From Anas platyrhynchos (taxonomy: Eukaryota > Chordata > Aves > Anseriformes > Anatidae): 64,000 bases of DNA. A model generated the notes under the pieces. That model was not told the origin of the DNA. It did no database searches and saw only the letters and a list, made by a program, of their open reading frames with translations. Position 1 is the stretch's first letter; each line of letters starts with the position of its first letter. A program made the translations under genes and the position numbers. The DNA lies in the NCBI RefSeq assembly GCF_047663525.1, contig NC_092612.1, forward strand, positions 2,203,501-2,267,500, written 5' to 3'. Below are positions 61,254-64,000 of this stretch, piece after piece.

Positions 61254-63334
61254 GGCTGTGGGATGGAGGTAAATCTGAAACACAGAGAAGACAGTAAGTA
61301 CAGGAAAAAATTGTAATTATAGTTGTGTAACTGAGCTGCTGAGATGCTGGAGAGTACCAAAAGCTAACTAGAGACTGTGGGGAGAAAATAATGATGTGTT
61401 AGTCTTGGATCGAAAGGGGATTTCAGTGAAACCCAGACTAGTCTCCATTACAGAGGACAGCTCAAGGGGCAGTTCTGCCTGATCCTGAGCAGTCCCTGGT
61501 AGCTCATTTCTCACAATACTCCCTAGGTTGTATGGAACCTGCAGTAGGTAGGAAGTAAGGGTCAGTATTTGTGATGTCCTGACCATACAGTTATGAGAAA
61601 TTTTGTCCCATGTTGTGATTTGTTCCACAATAGAGAGAAGAAGATAAAATTCCTCAGCAGGGATAAGTGAGGAGCATAACCTGATAATGTGGCAGTATCC
61701 TCTCCGCACATAAGCTTGCCTCTTAAACAGCAAAACAACAAATATTTTGCCTAACACTTACTCTTCCCCTGTCCTTTTTGTGCTTATTTCCTCGTATATC
61801 AGTCTTGAAGAGAAAGCAACTTTCAGCCTGTTTATTAAAGAAAGAAATGGAAGCTGACATTGTCCCATATTATTTGATAAGAAAAAATAGATGGGAGCTG
61901 TGCTGATATTTCAGTTACAGGCTACTGAGGTGCTGCTATGTAGATCTAGTGCCAAAGTATACAGAACATTTTAGAAGGAGACAATTCAAATGTTTTTGAT
62001 CCCAAAGTACTTAGGCATGGAGAAGGATTATTTTTCCTGGTATCCTGGTGCAAGAAAGTATATACTTTCAATATTGCTCAGCAAGCTTTTGAAAAATTCA
62101 AGTCCACATACCTCTCTACCTTCAGATAAAGCTCCAAGAGCCAAAAATCTCTGTGCAGGTTCTCCACACCCAATTCTAGTTGCTAAGCAATTCACATGCA
62201 GTGATTTCAGCATCTTGGGACTGAATGCTCCAGTGACCCAACAGAAAAATGAGTGATGTCCTGTGCCCAGCAATTGCCACCCTTCAAAGACCAGCTGCCT
62301 CCCTGCATGGGAAGAGCTACTTGCAGGTCTCCCACACACATTGATGAAGAGCATAAACCTTAGACTGCTATAAAACAGGCCAGTGTAAAAATAAAAAATC
62401 ATTCAGGACATAGAAAGATTCAGACTTACCCTTTCACCAAGGAGAATTAAATAGATGTGGATGGCAGCAACTTGCACTGTGCTGGCTTTTATACTCTGTC
62501 CCTGAGTGCCTGAGGACTTTTGCTAAAGACTTCTTCTATGCAAAATATTCCCAGCTGATGATTTATTTTTCCTTGCTGTTGCCTTGTTTTAATTTCCTCA
62601 TCATAACATATACATTCCACTATAGAAGTTTCTTTTATCTTAAACATCTTATGAGCCCTGTTAATTCCTGGTCAGATCAACTGATTCATCTCAGCTACTA
62701 AGGAAATGATTTTGCATCCTAAGGAAAATATATGCCGTGCACATCATTTGACAGAGATGAATAAATATATTAGGAAAGATGCATATGATAAAAACTCCCC
62801 CGTGACTTCCCCCTCGCACTTTACAAAGACCATAAGTTGCTCACACCTCTGGCTCTGACTTGGAACCAGAGCAATTTCCTCTCAAGCAGCCATGCAGCTG
62901 CACACACTCAGATAACCATGTTGCTACAGAAAACCCTTAGCAGAGTTGATTCCACTTTAGCACCCTCAAAAGTACTTCCAGGGAATTATTATTTAAGGGA
63001 AAATATTATTTTACTTCCTTGACTCAGGAGACAGGATGAAAGAGTGTCGGAAGTTTTATCTATTCATTTAACATAAGCTAGTGCATTTCCGTGAAGGAAT
63101 TTGAGATCCAGGTCTTCAATTTGGAGACTGAGCATCAACATCCTTAATCTAAGGAGTCTGCAGTTTTAACTTTATTCCTACATCAGACTCTAGGAAAAAC
63201 AGCTCAGGTCAAATTGAGGATGCATGTGAATTTTTGGCTAGTCAGAGACACCGACACTCAAAGTTTTGAGCAGGCTTACCTATGGGGTCATTAAAGTCAC
63301 AAGTTTTACATGTGCAGCCACATAAATCTTTTCC

Positions 63335-64000
63335 TCTACCGTGTCTTCCAATATTATACAAAATTATACTCCAAATTAATGGTAGCTACCTACAGAAGTG
63401 TATAATTTTTTTATTTTTTTATTTTTTTTTTCCTTTCTTGAAAGCGAATAACTTTGTCTTCATTTTGCATGGTCTTAAAGGATGTTGCAACGTGCAACAT
63501 TTCAATTTCTTTTTCAAAGACAATTTCTAGATTAAGAAGTAATTGTATACAATGCATAAGCAGACTTTAGGGCAGAGATCAACACTCCAATCTCCTACTC
63601 TTAATGTTTAAATCACTTAGAGACATGTAAATTATATCTTAAGTGTTAGTATCTTCATGAAGATCTCCTGGGAAATAAATGCTGGTTGCACAGTTTTCAA
63701 GAACAAAGGTCTTCAGAGTTCACAAAAAAAATTTCATCAATGGCTCAGACATGCAAATATTGACTTAACAGAAGATTTGAAGGTGTGTGACATTATTTGA
63801 ACATAGTCGGTGTTCAAAATGTGACCAGGATTACTAAAGCTCCCAAACTGCATCACATTATATGGCTTCAGAAGCTGGAGTCATTCAATTTTTTCCTCAA
63901 AATTTAATTTGTCTGCATAAAATCACATGCTTCAAAAATCTCATTCCAATCATCAGTCACTGGATGTCCTTAGGTATGAGATGACATTAACCAGTGACAC
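63335..64000. other. Unique right flank, no gene seen
   Basis: This AT-rich sequence occurs once in the window. It contains a T-rich tract at about 63407-63433 and no beta-keratin exon. It probably continues the ancestral sequence beyond the duplicated segment. Confidence 0.6.

Larger units (their letters stand above)
31815..63334. repeat. 31,520-bp tandem duplication, right copy
   Basis: This is the second copy, in direct orientation and immediately abutting the first. The left end joins AT-rich sequence ending in TTTTCC to unit phase 295 (CGTTAAGG); the right end at 63334 continues into unrelated flank (TCTACCG). The two bases CC just before the breakpoint occur in both parental sequences, a 2-bp microhomology. 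It is either a very recent tandem duplication or a haplotype/assembly duplication; the sequence alone cannot decide. Confidence 0.9.

Overview
The window is bird (Aves) nuclear DNA from a corneous beta-protein (beta-keratin) cluster. All 22 intact coding exons and the 2 frameshifted ones carry the avian beta-keratin core (Cys-rich N-terminus, a P-D-S-T/Q-D-S-T start, the V-V-T-F/L-P-G-P-I/V-L-S-S-F-P-Q beta-sheet box, then Gly/Tyr/Ser-rich tails). Each gene has the avian layout of one noncoding 5' exon, one intron ending just before the ATG, and a single coding exon. CR1 LINE fragments also point to a bird. The species cannot be fixed from sequence alone. The mixture of keratinocyte-type, long scale/claw-type and feather-like genes resembles the epidermal differentiation complex cluster rather than a pure feather-keratin array.

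The layout is hierarchical. Level 1 is a GC-rich unit of exactly 4,093 bp repeated head-to-tail: four copies at 1-16109 (array 1, continuing off the left edge) and four at 31815-47629 (array 2, first and last units incomplete). Each unit holds a divergent pair of 121-residue keratinocyte-type genes (minus strand at unit phase 1416-1781, plus strand at 2958-3323) around a shared 0.65-kb promoter region, plus an orphan TATA box and 5'-exon-like segment. Level 2 is a 15.7-kb AT-rich block (16110-31814, repeated at 47630-63334) with a frameshifted keratinocyte-type copy, two oppositely oriented identical 234-residue Gly/Tyr/Ser-repeat genes, and one 114-residue feather-like gene. Level 3 is array plus AT-rich block, duplicated in tandem with a period of 31,520 bp (295-31814 and 31815-63334), with a 2-bp microhomology at the junction. 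63335-64000 is unrelated right flank.

The most striking signal is exon-limited identity between opposite-strand paralogues. In each 4.09-kb unit the two coding sequences match at 364 (or 363) of 366 bases, yet similarity stops 3 bases before the ATG and about 10 bases after the stop. The 234-residue pair forms a 1,198-bp inverted repeat, with no difference seen in the parts compared, that covers only the coding exon, its splice acceptor and the 3' UTR; their promoters and introns are recognisably related but diverged. This fits repeated gene conversion between inverted copies. Array 1 and array 2 also carry different fixed variants in all their units, which fits homogenisation within each array after the 31.5-kb duplication, if that duplication is real and not an assembly product.

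All products are structural proteins of cornifying epidermis. No enzyme, RNA gene, CRISPR array or intact mobile element was found. Comparisons were made by eye, so difference counts are minimum values.
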